From Photobacterium aphoticum (GTDB taxonomy: Bacteria; Pseudomonadota; Gammaproteobacteria; Enterobacterales; Vibrionaceae): a DNA stretch of 64,000 bases. A model generated the notes under the pieces. That model was not told the DNA's origin, ran no database searches, and saw only the letters and a program-made list of their open reading frames with translations. Both the position numbers and the translations under genes were made by a program. Below are positions 37,278-47,700 of this stretch, in pieces; the stretch's first letter is position 1; every line of letters begins with the position of its first letter. The stretch lies in NCBI RefSeq assembly GCF_001029435.1, contig NZ_LDOV01000025.1, positions 186,001 to 250,000 of the forward strand, read 5' to 3'.

Positions 37278-38450
37278 TCAGTCGTCCTGATCGTCATTGT
37301 CGTCTTCAACCTCAATCGAGCGAGCAAGACGCTTGCCGTCAATCCACATACCTTCTACTTCTACATATTCTTGGTAAATGTTGTCGAAGTTGGCGCCATC
37401 TTCAAATTCTGTGCGTGCATCGGTGTACACGGTTTTGCCGTTGATGGTGAAAGTTTTCTCGATGTTATCGTAATCGTCGACGTAACCTTCGATTTCAAAT
37501 TCCAGCGCGTCCCAGTCATCGTTATCATCACGGCCTTCAAACTCGATTTCTTCAGCGATCAGTTTGTTCTGGTTATTACGCAGTTCCACCTCAACCCACG
37601 CGCCGGGTACCAAATCGTTTTTGTTACCATCGTCAAATTCGGTTGCGCCGTTGACTTTAATTTGTGCGCGGTAGTTCAGTTCAAAGGACTTTTTGTTCTT
37701 TGCTACCCACGTCACGATCCCTTCGATTTCACCATCGTGAGTGATGTGTGAGTAATCTTCATGGGTGATGGATTCTGCGGTCAGCTCCGGGCTGTGTTCT
37801 GAGTCATTGAACGCGCCCATCACTTCTACCCACATGCCGTTACGCAGATTGCGGAACTTATTCACATCGAAGCGTACCAGCAGTGATTGACCAATTTTGA
37901 AAGTGCCGTTGTTGATATTCAGCTCATTGATACGGCCTTCCGCTTCAGCCAGTTCGCCGAATGTGTTGGTAAATTCAATCACTGACAGCACTTTGTAACC
38001 GGCATTGGCGGTTGGCAGGGCAGATACCATCACCCAGTCACCGTCTTTAATGTTGCTGGTCAGGCGATCAAATTCCAGTTCAACGCCGTTAACCAAGAAG
38101 CGGTGTGGTTTTTCTGGGGTACCAGGAGCAAAAATGATTTGGCCAGTAAAAGTAGGGTCTAGCTCCACGTGCATACCACCACGGCGACTGTTGTCGTTAC
38201 CGAGGCGAACTTTGAGGTTTTCTTTGCCAACAAGGAAGGATACAGGTTCTGACTGACCTTGGTAGTTCACGGCATCGACAGGGTATTCTTTACCGTTAAC
38301 CACCACACCGTTATTGGTGACACGTTCAATCGTTCCTTCAACCGCAAAAGGAGTGGCAGAAGGTGATGTCGTTTCACCACCGTCACTGCTACCGCCACCA
38401 CAGCCAACCATTGCTAAAGAGAACAGAGGAAGCATTGCGTATCGTTTCAT
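37278..38450 (-). CDS. DUF5666-repeat lipoprotein
   Basis: A 390-residue lipoprotein with lipobox MVGC near residue 17 and a Gly/Ser/Thr linker. The rest consists of about five repeated DUF5666-like beta modules of 65-75 residues (recurring pattern AEGRINEL, VEVMGAFND, IEGIVTWVAKN, IEGYVDDYDN, VEVEGMWIDG). It ends in an Asp-rich tail. The start is set at ATG 38450 because only this gives a lipoprotein signal; the frame is open 33 residues upstream. Function unknown, surface or periplasmic. Confidence 0.78.
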   Translation of the reverse strand: MKRYAMLPLFSLAMVGCGGGSSDGGETTSPSATPFAVEGTIERVTNNGVVVNGKEYPVDAVNYQGQSEPVSFLVGKENLKVRLGNDNSRRGGMHVELDPTFTGQIIFAPGTPEKPHRFLVNGVELEFDRLTSNIKDGDWVMVSALPTANAGYKVLSVIEFTNTFGELAEAEGRINELNINNGTFKIGQSLLVRFDVNKFRNLRNGMWVEVMGAFNDSEHSPELTAESITHEDYSHITHDGEIEGIVTWVAKNKKSFELNYRAQIKVNGATEFDDGNKNDLVPGAWVEVELRNNQNKLIAEEIEFEGRDDNDDWDALEFEIEGYVDDYDNIEKTFTINGKTVYTDARTEFEDGANFDNIYQEYVEVEGMWIDGKRLARSIEVEDDNDDQDD

Positions 38451-38755
38451 TATTATGCCTATTCTAAAAGACTGCCCCATTGGCGAAGCAGAAATTAGCA
38501 TAGGCATTTGGCCGGAAAATCCGGCCAATGTCAGGAAAATGCAAAGCATGATCCTGCTTCAAATAATGCTTTATGGTGATGCCAAAAGGGTAACAAAATG
38601 TATCAAACGGCATATTGCTTGGTGAAACTCTCATCACTAAAATGAATGAAAATCCGCCATTTTGCAGTCAATAAACGTGAACGAGAGGGAACGTGAGAGT
38701 TCACTTGCCTCTAGGATCTAGCTTCTAGGCTCTGGCTCTCGGTTCCCGTCACTCT

Positions 38756-39154
38756 CTACTGACACACCTCTTGCGCCTGCAGTTGAATCCGGCAGGAATC
38801 CGGTTTGGGCTGTTGCCAATAGGCATTATCAAACTGGGCGTTGCAGCCAGCATCTTCCATTAACGCAATGTCGTCATCACACAGCAGCATGACGGCATGA
38901 TCACCTTGAATGGCCAACTGCCATTGGTAAGGTTTCAATTTATCCAGCAGGCTGGGATCGGCGGCCAACGCATTATCGATAATTTGCGCGTGGGTGAGGT
39001 TGTCGGTGTCACCGAATTTTATCTCACCATCGACCGCTTGGGTGATGTCTTTGAGTGTGGAAGCCACATCGTAGAGGGCTTCATCAGAATAGGGCGCGCT
39101 GGAGATACAGCCGGTCAGCAACGCTATCAATCCTAAGAATGGCAGTAATTTCAT
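38756..39154 (-). CDS. Small lipoprotein, unknown function
   Basis: A 132-residue lipoprotein with lipobox LLTGC near residue 15 and four further Cys in the C-terminal part (LLCDDD, DAGCN, DSCRIQ, EVC) that may form disulfides. The ATG at 39154 follows GGAG; a start at 39166 would overlap the upstream gene and misplace the signal. It is 2 bp downstream of the phospholipase C-like gene and coupled to it. Not recognised otherwise. Confidence 0.72.
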   Translation of the reverse strand: MKLLPFLGLIALLTGCISSAPYSDEALYDVASTLKDITQAVDGEIKFGDTDNLTHAQIIDNALAADPSLLDKLKPYQWQLAIQGDHAVMLLCDDDIALMEDAGCNAQFDNAYWQQPKPDSCRIQLQAQEVCQ

Positions 39155-39156
39155 CT

Positions 39157-40077
39157 TTAGCTCCATGCCGTTAATTGGCCGTCTTCACACAGGCCGGTAT
39201 CTAAATCCCAGTTTTTAAACCCAATCAAATCGGCATCGTTATACACGGCCGCTGCGATGATTTCCCATTGCTGATGAATGGTGTCGATCGCCCGTTCAAA
39301 GATCGCATCATAGTCTTGCGGGCCGTGCGGGGTATCAAGGTGCTGAATGAACGTCGGGTCAACTTCATCGGATTGCGGGTAAGTCAGCCCCAGAGAGGCC
39401 GCCACATGCCGAGCCCAGGCAAAGAGATTGTCTGTTTCCTCGGCGAGATCCACTACGGTCATAAACCCGTTATGCCAGGCATGGATATCCGGCGGGGTGG
39501 CTTGGGCGGTATCACGGTAAACCGCAGACAGTGCGGAGGTCCAAATACGGCACAGGGTGGCATCTAATTTATCGTCACTGTCGGGATCGGTACAGGTGCC
39601 GATATTGGCTTTCACACGGTCGGCATAGCCCAGCTCGCCCAGTTGCATGTGTTTGACCCAGATGTAGGCGTCCTGATGCATTTCACAGATGCGGTGTGCC
39701 ATTTGGTTGTCGGCATATGGGCCAACTTTTAACTCCACCACCGGATGAATAGTAATGTCTGCCGCGACATGAGCGACGAAACCACACAACCACGCGAAGG
39801 CTTTGTCTTTCTCTGTTTCATCGCAGGCTTTTACTTCATCGACCAATACCGCGATTAACTCACCGACGTGGTTGTAGTGCATTTCATCCGCCCATTGATT
39901 TTGCGGGCCATTGAGTGTCGCCAAATAGGGGTAATCCGGGCTGACACAGCCGAGCTCGAGGTATTTCTTGTGTTGTGACAGCACTTTCTTGGCATGGCGC
40001 GGTATGTCGAGTTGTCTGAGGGCGGTATTGGCCGCTGCGACATTCACAGCGGTGATATGAGCAAACGCACCGGGCAT
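39157..40077 (-). CDS. Zinc-dependent phospholipase C-like protein
   Basis: A 306-residue protein of the Zn-dependent PLC family. The start MPGAFAHITA and the helical core with regularly spaced His and Asp (MHYNHVGE, WLCGFVAHVAADITIHPVVE, EMHQDAYIW) fit the family's metal-binding pattern. No signal peptide is seen, so the location may be cytoplasmic. It is transcribed with the small lipoprotein. Activity is inferred from family only. Confidence 0.75.
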   Translation of the reverse strand: MPGAFAHITAVNVAAANTALRQLDIPRHAKKVLSQHKKYLELGCVSPDYPYLATLNGPQNQWADEMHYNHVGELIAVLVDEVKACDETEKDKAFAWLCGFVAHVAADITIHPVVELKVGPYADNQMAHRICEMHQDAYIWVKHMQLGELGYADRVKANIGTCTDPDSDDKLDATLCRIWTSALSAVYRDTAQATPPDIHAWHNGFMTVVDLAEETDNLFAWARHVAASLGLTYPQSDEVDPTFIQHLDTPHGPQDYDAIFERAIDTIHQQWEIIAAAVYNDADLIGFKNWDLDTGLCEDGQLTAWS

Positions 40078-40343
40078 CGATTTTTCTCCTGTTGATACAG
40101 CCTTTGATCGCTAAGACAGCCTTGATAGAAAACCCAGAAGGATATACAGAGCTGGTCGGCTGTTTTGCGAGTGACTGCGCTGAATGGACGATGCGCATTA
40201 CGGAGAGGGCGGTAATGCGAACAGGATGTCACGAAGGTGAGACAGTAACGTGTAGTGAAACAGTAACATGAGGTCACATTCGGTCAGATCGGGTGCGCGA
40301 CAATGCGTCACAATACGGCCGTCTTGTTCTGAAGGAGTGCAAC

Positions 40344-41969
40344 ATGAAAAGGATACCGGCGTTAGACAGCCTGCGTGGGCTGTTACTGTTACTCATGACC
40401 TTTAACCACCTGATTTGGATCAGCGGCGGTAGCACCTGGCTGCAGCGATTCACCTTGCAGCCGTTCGGCCAGTTTGGGGCGGCAGAAGGTTTCGTGTTTA
40501 TCTCTGGCTTATTGGCGGGGGCCCTCTACAGCCGTTCGACATTATCTGAGACCGAAACACGCCAGAAAGCCCATCGCCGCGCCTTGACCATCTATGGCTA
40601 TCATCTGGTGTGTTTAGGGGTGATCGTGGTGTGGTTGGCATTGGCGTATGTATTCTCCCCCATGGCATACGGTGTACTGAGTGCCAATACCAGCGGGTTA
40701 GTCAGCGATCCGTTGCCTGCACTGTTGTTGAGCGTGTTATTGATCAACAAGCCGTTTTATCTCGATATTTTGCCGCTGTACGTGATGTTTATGCTGTTAC
40801 TGCCGATGTTGGTTGCCGCGTACCGACGGGGCTGGATGGGCTATGTGGTGGCAGCCAGTGTGGGGCTCTGGTTGATGAGTGGCTGGATAAGTGATGCGAT
40901 GTTGACGCCACTGTATGGTTGGGTTGCGCCGAATGTGCCTGTCCAAACCGGCTTTTTTGATCCAACCGCGTGGCAGTTGTTGTTTGTGCTCAGCAGCGCG
41001 TTGGGGTTTGCCTGTCAGAACCGTACTTTCCGTTGGCAACATCCTGCGCTGACGGTGCTTTGCGTCTTTATCGCCGGCTTTATCATGGCGGCGCAAAACG
41101 GATTATTCTGGGATTGGGGCCTGAAACCGATGACGATATACCAGTTGGGCGATAAGCCGGAACTGGCGTGGATCCGTTTGTTGAGTTTAGGTGTGTGGGT
41201 GTACCTGATCGCCTGTGTGATCCACCGTTTTCCGCAGGCGCTGGTATGGCGACCATTGAGCTACATCGGCCGTCATTCTTTGCAGGTGTTTAGCTTTCAG
41301 TCGGTGCTGATTTACTTGGCGGCACCGTGGCTGTTTATGGTACGCACTGAATCCGCCTATCTGTGGCTGGTGGTGTTGTGCTGTGCCAGTTTGTGGTTAC
41401 CGGCTTGGTATCGTACACACCGGTCACAGAGCGTTTCTGCGGCGGAAGCATCAACAGCATCAGTACCAACCAGATCAGCATCAACCGCATCAGTAACCAG
41501 AATAGGGATGCGATTAGCTGGCGTTTGTGCCGTGTTAGTGGCGGTCAGTGTGTTACCTACCGTGGTGAAAACCGATACGGATGCGCTGATTGTGCAAGAC
41601 AGCCAAGCGCATTACCCGTTAACGGTGAAAGTGAACGGCGTGCGGGATGAAGATGCCCCCGTGGTGGTCGCGGTGTATGCCGAGACGGACAGTTTAAACG
41701 GTGAGGCCAGCGTGTTCACCCAAGCGTATAGCCGGGCCGAAGTGAGTGAGGGGGTGGTGATCGGCGATTTACCGGTGGGGTACTACGCGGTATATGTGTA
41801 TCACGACAGCGATAATAACCAGACCTTAAGCGTTGATAGCCGACAGATGCCTGTGGAAGGGTTGGGATTCTCGAATAATCCGACCCTGATGGGGCCGCCA
41901 ACCATGGAGCAAGTCAAATTTGCCCATACACAGGCACAGCAACACAGCGTCATGATGGCGTATTACTGA
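40344..41969 (+). CDS. OpgC-type acyltransferase fused to a DUF2141 domain
   Basis: A 541-residue protein. Residues 1 to about 370 form an OpgC-like membrane acyltransferase with about ten helices (start ALDSLRGLLLLLMTFNHLIW; GAAEGFVFISG). After a Ser/Ala/Thr-rich linker (about 375-400) and one more helix, residues about 425-541 form a periplasmic DUF2141 domain (YAVYVYHDSDNNQTLSVD, GFSNNPTLMGPPTMEQVKF). OpgC succinylates osmoregulated glucans in other bacteria. The ATG at 40344 follows GAAGGAG. The fusion is unusual. Confidence 0.82.
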   Translation: MKRIPALDSLRGLLLLLMTFNHLIWISGGSTWLQRFTLQPFGQFGAAEGFVFISGLLAGALYSRSTLSETETRQKAHRRALTIYGYHLVCLGVIVVWLALAYVFSPMAYGVLSANTSGLVSDPLPALLLSVLLINKPFYLDILPLYVMFMLLLPMLVAAYRRGWMGYVVAASVGLWLMSGWISDAMLTPLYGWVAPNVPVQTGFFDPTAWQLLFVLSSALGFACQNRTFRWQHPALTVLCVFIAGFIMAAQNGLFWDWGLKPMTIYQLGDKPELAWIRLLSLGVWVYLIACVIHRFPQALVWRPLSYIGRHSLQVFSFQSVLIYLAAPWLFMVRTESAYLWLVVLCCASLWLPAWYRTHRSQSVSAAEASTASVPTRSASTASVTRIGMRLAGVCAVLVAVSVLPTVVKTDTDALIVQDSQAHYPLTVKVNGVRDEDAPVVVAVYAETDSLNGEASVFTQAYSRAEVSEGVVIGDLPVGYYAVYVYHDSDNNQTLSVDSRQMPVEGLGFSNNPTLMGPPTMEQVKFAHTQAQQHSVMMAYY

Positions 41970-41986
41970 TAGATCAAGCACCGCGC

Positions 41987-43318
41987 TTATCTTCCGCGCC
42001 GTGATTTCACGGGGGTGAGCAACTCAAACGCAATCTGATTGTCTTCGATGGTCAGATTGCGGATCACTTCCGGCCTCGGGGAATAGTAGTACTGCGGATC
42101 TTGCTGCAATGCCCAATAAAAATCCTCTATGGCGTTCTCCAGCGCAAAAATATTGTTACCTTGCCACGTTGTGCGCAAATACGTCCCGCCGACAGTCAGC
42201 CCATTTTGTGTCGATATCTCTTCTTGTGCATGGGCGCTGAATGCGACCTGATACTGTTGATTAGGATCGTCACCGGGATCGCCAAACGCAATCCAGCGTG
42301 AGGTCAGTTCTTGCTGCTGTAGTGTATGCAGGTTGGCTGCAAAATCCTGCCACAAGGTGGCCAGACGGCGTGTACCCGCCCATTTACTCAGTGGCAAGCT
42401 CTGCCAAGTGGCAGGGAGTGTGGTAAGCGGCAGTTCAAGCCGTTCACGCAGGGCAGGCGCATCGCGTGTGTGTGGCGTGTCATCGATACCAAAACAGGCA
42501 TGAAACTGCAGATTATCGTCACTGTAAAACCAGAGCGTGGGCGAGGCGGTGAGTTGAATATTGGGCATCGTCCCGAGCCTGACCGGTAAGTGGTAGAGCA
42601 GTGCGGGAATAAAGTCCGCGCAGGGCATGGTGAGGCGTAACTCGGTGCGTTCCGGCTGGTGGATCTCAAACATGGCGGGTGGGATAGGGGTATCCGGCTC
42701 GACCGAAAAAGCCAGTGCGAGGGGAAAGGTGGATGTCGCGTATTGGTGGTGTTCACGCAATTCTATAATCACAGACGGCAAGGCCCTGAAAGGCGCGGCG
42801 AGTGGCTGTTGGAAAAACGCGGCAATGCCTTGCTGAACATCCTCACCTAAATGCGCACTACGGTGCAAGTTATCTTGCCGAAGGGCATAGCAGGCCCAGC
42901 GACGTGCCGGTACCGACTCAATGCTGAACGGCGTATCGCGCAGAATCGCCAACTGATGCAATAAGGTGGCATCCAGGCGGGGAAAGCGTAATCGTGCCGC
43001 CCAGATGGGATGCTGACGCACGTTTTTAGGGGCGACCGACGCAAAGCGTTTAAAGGCCCGGGCAAAGGCTTCTTGCGATTCAAATCCTGCCTCCACGGCA
43101 ATATCTAATATCCGCTGATCACTTTCTCCCAACTGCTTCGCTGCCAGACTGAGTTGCCGACAACGTTGATACTGTCCGATGGACAGACCCGTGGCATGTT
43201 TGAATTGGCGATGCAGATAGTGGCGGTTGTACCCACTGCGCTGCGCAATGGCATCGACGCTCAGATTATCCGATAAATGCGTTTCGATGAGATCGATTAT
43301 CGTAAGCAGGTTATCCAT
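41987..43318 (-). CDS. AraC-family regulator with C-terminal effector domain
   Basis: A 443-residue regulator. Residues 1-105 form an AraC/XylS DNA-binding domain at the N-terminus (SVDAIAQRSGYNRHYLHRQFK; ILDIAVEAGFESQEAFARAFKR), as in Rob and SoxS-like proteins. The remaining 330 residues include a GyrI/Rob-like effector-binding fold. The length is above the Rob family norm (about 290), so there may be two effector modules. The start is set at the MDNLL Met (43318); the frame is open to 43456. It is convergent with the OpgC gene. Confidence 0.78.
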   Translation of the reverse strand: MDNLLTIIDLIETHLSDNLSVDAIAQRSGYNRHYLHRQFKHATGLSIGQYQRCRQLSLAAKQLGESDQRILDIAVEAGFESQEAFARAFKRFASVAPKNVRQHPIWAARLRFPRLDATLLHQLAILRDTPFSIESVPARRWACYALRQDNLHRSAHLGEDVQQGIAAFFQQPLAAPFRALPSVIIELREHHQYATSTFPLALAFSVEPDTPIPPAMFEIHQPERTELRLTMPCADFIPALLYHLPVRLGTMPNIQLTASPTLWFYSDDNLQFHACFGIDDTPHTRDAPALRERLELPLTTLPATWQSLPLSKWAGTRRLATLWQDFAANLHTLQQQELTSRWIAFGDPGDDPNQQYQVAFSAHAQEEISTQNGLTVGGTYLRTTWQGNNIFALENAIEDFYWALQQDPQYYYSPRPEVIRNLTIEDNQIAFELLTPVKSRRGR

Positions 43319-43456
43319 GGGTACGCGCATTCCTTGCTGGGTAAGTGGTGGATCAAAACGTACTGATAAATATGCAAAATACCCATGAGGAGATAAAGCA
43401 TTCTGACCACGAATGAGGGAATTTTGCGGCAGTGCGCAAGGAAGTCGGCAGGGCAT

Positions 43457-44162
43457 ATGGCGTTAGCGTGTTGCCATAGAAAATAGGCAGGTATTGCACT
43501 AATTCTGAGTTTATCCATATTTTCAGCATTTCATGCTGCTAGAGTTGTTGTTTATTGTGCTGTTTTAGCGTCATTTCAGGATTTACAGATAGGTGTAAAA
43601 TTTACGTTATTGTTGGTTTTTTAGTGATATGCCATTTTTTATTATTTGACTGGTATTAATGTCCGTTTACCTCTGATTTAGAGCGATTTTTGGTGGTGAA
43701 TAGGCACTCTTTTAGTGTGCGTCATTATCGATTGATAAATAAGTGATTAATTAAGCTATTGATTTTAATTGGTTATATTTGCAATTTTCTGTGTTGGTAG
43801 AGGGTTGGTTTCTTTTTGTGTGCCTCATTGTACATATTAGTGGAATAGCTTTCTCACGCTGTGAAAATGACAATTAACTTGGTAAATATGGTGCGTATTG
43901 GGTCACAAAACTGTCATTTTTGATGGGTGGTAATATTGTGCTTGTAGTCTGTGGCACGTAAAACGTGATTTCGTGGCGTTTTTCACCATAAAGTAATGCA
44001 AATCCAGTAGTAAAATTACAAACATGGTTGATATTTGGTGGGTAATTCTGATTAAAAGCTGTTCTAATACGCATATTGACTGGGTTGATTCATGTATCCA
44101 GTTCATCCAACTGCTTTAATCTATCCCTTTGGTTGTATTTACTGTGATTTGAGGTGTTCACT
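43457..44162. other. AT-rich intergenic region upstream of alaE
   Basis: About 700 bp, visibly more AT-rich than its neighbours, without an open frame that has a ribosome binding site and recognisable product. It probably holds promoters for the AraC gene and alaE; in E. coli alaE is controlled by Lrp, which favours such AT-rich DNA. Confidence 0.5.
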
Positions 44163-44615
44163 ATGTCTGTTAAGGGCGCATTTAACGTAAGAAGTGCTGC
44201 AGCGGATGTTTTTGCTATGGTGGTTTTTAGTTTTATTACAGGCATGATGATCGAAGTCTTCATCTCCGGGATGACGTTTGATCAATCATTGGCGTCACGT
44301 ATGCTTTCAATCCCAGTGAATATTGCGATTGCCTGGCCTTATGGTTTGTACCGCGACATGATCTTGCGCCAAGGGGCGAAGCTGTCGGGTAACAAGTGGA
44401 TGCGCGGCCTGTCAGACATGTTGGCTTATGTGTCTTTCCAGTCACCGGCTTATGCGGGCATCTTGTTTGTGGTGGGTGCCGACATCGATCAGATCATTAC
44501 TGCGGTAAGCAGTAACGCCGTGGTCACTGGCGCATTGGGCGTGGTATACGGCCAGTTCCTAGACCGTGTTCGCCGTGCATTCCGCGTACCGGGTTACTAC
44601 CAGCAGCCTGCGTAA
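44163..44615 (+). CDS. alaE: L-alanine exporter AlaE
   Basis: A 150-residue inner-membrane protein with four predicted helices that exports L-alanine. Family segments [43 protein letters not shown] and [16 protein letters not shown] are present. The ATG at 44163 follows GAGGTG at 7 bp; a GTG at 44154 would add three residues. Length matches E. coli AlaE (149). Confidence 0.94.
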   Translation: MSVKGAFNVRSAAADVFAMVVFSFITGMMIEVFISGMTFDQSLASRMLSIPVNIAIAWPYGLYRDMILRQGAKLSGNKWMRGLSDMLAYVSFQSPAYAGILFVVGADIDQIITAVSSNAVVTGALGVVYGQFLDRVRRAFRVPGYYQQPA

Positions 44616-44649
44616 TTGACGTCCGTCAGTGTAAAAACCAGACCGAATT

Positions 44650-44683
44650 AAAAAAGCCCCTGAGTGAGAACTCAGGGGCTTTT
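44650..44683. terminator. Bidirectional terminator between alaE and mscK
   Basis: AAAAAGCCCCTGAG / CTCAGGGGCTTTT hairpin between convergent genes. Confidence 0.9.
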
Positions 44684-44705
44684 GCGTTTATGGCCTTTCG
44701 ATGTA

Positions 44706-47700
44706 TTAACGTGCTTTGCGTCGCTTCATTTGCACTTCTAACTGTGGTGCGGCGATATCAATACCGTGGTGGTTGAACTTCTGTTTAATGCGATTGTGCA
44801 GATCGTGCGTCAGGCTCAGGCGGTGCGCGGTTTCTGCAGCGTAGGCACGTACCTCAAAGTTCTGGCTGTCTGCGGTGAGCGTCAGGAAGAACACTTCCGG
44901 TGCCGGATTATCTAACACCAAATCACACTCATCCGCCGCTTCAAACAACAGCTTGGTGACCAGATCCACATTGGCCGCATAATGGACACTGATCGACAAA
45001 GTCACACGGGTGATCGGATCGGACAGCGACCAGTTGACGAACTGCTCGGTCACAAAGGCTTTGTTCGGCACAATCACTTCTTTACGGTCAAAATCGACGA
45101 TGGTGGTGGCACGGGTTTGGATTTTGGCGATGATCCCGGTCAGGTTGCGGATGGTTACGGTATCCCCGATACGGATCGGTTTTTCAAACAAGATGATCAA
45201 GCCGGAAATGAAGTTGGCGAAGATCTCCTGCAAGCCAAAACCCAAGCCGACACCGAGTGCGGCAACCAGCCACTGCATTTTTGACCAGTCAAAACCAATG
45301 AGGCCAGAGCCAATCACAATTCCCATGAAAATCGTCAGGTAGCGGGTCAGGGACGTAATGGCATAGCCGGTGCCGGGGGAGAGCTCGATATGTTGTAACA
45401 CCAGCAGCTCCATCGCACCGGGTAAATCGCGCGCCAAAATGGCGGTCATCCAGAACGCGATGACCGACAACAGAATGTTTTTCAGTGAGAACGCGCTGAG
45501 CTCTTCAATGCCCTCAATGCTGCTTGGCACATTCCATAACGTAATGTCACCGATGTACGAAATGGCCTGATACAAGTCGGCCCACACCACAGACAAGAAG
45601 GCGAGGTAGACAATCAGCAGCAAAGAGCGCAGCAAACGCAGCGACTGGGCACTGATTTTATCCAGATCCACTTCCGGCTCTTCAATCTCAATGTGAGTCT
45701 CATTACTGCCGACGGTTTCTTCTTTGTCTTCCTCCATCTCCGCAATACGTTGGGCGATGATTTCCTGTCGTTTGGCTTTGGCGCGCTCAAAGGCCAGTCG
45801 ACGTTTTTGGATCAGCATCAGGCGTTTGACCAGGTAGTACACCAAAATGGTGACCACACCAATCACCGCCGAGAACTCCAGTTTCTCCATTACCGCCTGT
45901 GAAGAAGACAGGTAGCCACTGAGGGTGGTGTAGTTCAGGCCTTGTGGGATCAGAATGAGCGTCCACCAGAAAAGGTGATGCCCCAGATGGGCTTTGCCTT
46001 CCGGTAAGTCCCCATAGGTCATCGGCAGCTTTTCTTTGTACATGCGCCAGAGGAAATAACTGACGGCGATGTTGCTGATCAAAAACGCGAGACGGCCTAA
46101 CGTGGCATTCACATCAATGTCGCTGTACAGATGGGTAAACTGCTGGATCACCATCATGGGCAGATACACCCACATCAGGCGTTTATAGTGACCAAAGGCG
46201 CGGGCAACCAGATCCGGATGCCAGCCAAAATGGCTAATCAATAGTCCTTCAGGGCGCACCAGTTCACGCACAAAGCAGAACATCACCAAGGCCATGGGGA
46301 CGGTGAGCGCTTGGCCAAAGTGATGCACAAACGGGTATTGCCATGCAGAAGAAAAAATCAGCCCGGCTAAGCCGACCATAAGCGGGATCGGCCAGGCCAA
46401 ACAGAACGCAAAAAAGACATTGCTGTAGCTGTAGCGGAACTTGTCTTGGGTGACTTTGCCGATTTTTTTGCTGGTATCACGCAAGAAGCGTTTCCAGTAG
46501 CGGCGCACCAAGCTTAATCCGCCGATCAGCAAGGCAATACCGCCCAAGGCCACAAACAGCGGCGTTTTATCAATAGAGGATGGGAAGGCAATAAAGCCGA
46601 CCCACTGGAACGGGGAGAAGAACCATTTGAGTTTTTCCCACGTCGCTTGCGCCAAGTTCAGGCTGAGCGGGTTGGTATCCGGCGCCCAGAAAAGTTGCTT
46701 ATTGGCCTGAATGCGCAGATCGTTCAGGTTGCTGTTCAGGCGCTCGTAGGACACTTTCAATGTCGCTTGTTGGTAGATCAGTGTGTCGGTCTGATCAATC
46801 AGTTGGGTCAGCAGCTTGAGGTTATCCGCCATTAAGGTTTTGGCTTGCTGCTGCTCTTTGTCATTGAGTGTGGGGTCGAGCGGCAGTGTGGTGCGATCAC
46901 GCAGGGTATCGTGCAGTTGCTGGTACTCGTATTTTTTGATCTGGTTTTGCGCAATGTCTTTATCAAGGGTGGTGATCGGCGGATTGGCCGGTAACCGGTT
47001 GATGCGTGTGCGCAGGTTCTCACTGAAGGCCGGGCTCAGTTTGAGCCATTCTGCCATGGTGTCGAGATCGGCCGCCGTTTTCTCTACTACCTGAATGTGT
47101 TCGCGGGTGTTGGTCTGCTGCTGTTTAACCTGCTCAACATGGCGGTCAATGGCCTTTAAGGCAGAGTGATAGCGCTTATTGTTGAGTAACAGCTGATGCA
47201 GGGCTTGCGGTTGCTCGCTGATGTCCTGTGTCGGTGATGTGGGCGCTTGTGATTTGTCATCGTCGCCACGCAGCAGTTCTCGTGACAGCTCACGCTGCAG
47301 ATTATTGCGGTACGCCTGTCGTGCATCAATCTCCAGATTGCTGAGCTGGATATGTTGTTTCACCAGTGTACGGCGGTTACCGGCACTCAGTTGCTGCGCC
47401 TCTAACATCGCCAATTGGCTGAGCAGATACTGATGGGTGATTTGGTGGATCAGCAGGTTATCTTTACCGTCGGGCTTGTTCTCACTCTGTTTTAGCGCGG
47501 TTTCTTCTTTTTTGATTTGTTCACGCAGTTGGGAAGAGAGATAAGAAAACTCATCGATGCCACGCTCGATATCCAGCAATTCGTTTTTGCTGTTGCTACG
47601 GGCTTGTTCAAGCTGTTTGAGGATGCGGTCTTCATCAGCAATCGCCAGCGTCAGTTCGTCGTGATCCATCTGGCTGAAATCAGGAAACTCGGTGACGGCA

